From Armatimonadetes bacterium UBA5419 (GTDB lineage: Bacteria; Armatimonadota; UBA10988): DNA of 6,342 nucleotides. The stretch spans positions 1 to 6,342 of the forward strand of contig DHNJ01000246.1 in the NCBI GenBank assembly GCA_002409445.1, written 5' to 3'. A program made the position numbers and the translations under genes. Shown in pieces: positions 6,283-6,342 of the stretch. Position 1 is the stretch's first letter. Every line of letters starts with the position of its first letter. The notes below the pieces were generated by a model, which was not told the DNA's origin, did not search any database, and saw only the letters and a program-made list of their open reading frames with translations.

Positions 6283-6342
6283 TGTTAGCTCAATTTTGTT
6301 TCGGCCTTCGCTGCGCTATGGCCGAGTCTATCGATGCGGACA
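6283..6342 (+). repeat. Two-stem intergenic repeat, copy C (cut by the window end)
   Basis: TAGCTCAAT (6286-6294), then the core from TGTTTCGGCC (6297). The visible 46 core bases match copy A except at three positions, and the last 23 (6320-6342) equal 4664-4686 exactly. Stem 1 is TCGGCC (6301-6306) with GGCCGA (6320-6325). All three differences fall in its 13-base loop and none in the stem. The window ends after the left arm of stem 2 (GCGGACA), so its partner arm must lie just beyond. Confidence 0.75.

Overview
The window is very GC-rich, with strong G/C preference at third codon positions and long spurious open frames on the opposite strand. No rRNA, tRNA, transposase or CRISPR array is visible. 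The combination of a uroporphyrinogen-decarboxylase-like 'methyltransferase' paralogue, secreted glycoside hydrolases and a secreted protein of unclear family is typical of environmental polysaccharide degraders such as Planctomycetota, Armatimonadota or related lineages. That placement is inference from gene types and composition, not from a phylogenetic marker.

Layout: positions 1-52 probably hold the last codons of a rightward gene with an Ala/Thr/Pro-rich tail, whose stop codon overlaps the stop of the next, leftward gene. Positions 49-1272 (minus) encode a 407-residue URO-D superfamily protein. A 123-bp divergent intergenic region containing nested inverted repeats separates it from a rightward two-gene unit. 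The first gene of that unit, 1396-3507, encodes a secreted clan GH-A glycoside hydrolase resembling GH50 beta-agarases. The second, 3504-4565, encodes a secreted five-bladed beta-propeller glycosidase (GH43/GH117/GH130-like) and is translationally coupled through a 4-base overlap.

Positions 4566-5021 contain no gene but many hairpins: two copies of a repeat with two conserved stems, and three back-to-back hairpins ending in a 10-base direct repeat. Positions 5022-6176 encode a 384-residue secreted protein of unknown function. The last 166 bases hold two more short hairpins of a shared motif and a third, truncated copy of the larger repeat.

The two hydrolases plausibly act together outside the cytoplasm, the GH50-like enzyme on a galactan-type chain and the propeller enzyme on side groups or released oligosaccharides. 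The URO-D-like protein may share their regulation through the divergent promoter region. The part least explained by known families is the intergenic repeat system: two repeat families, all copies in the same orientation, with stems conserved while loops vary in length and sequence.
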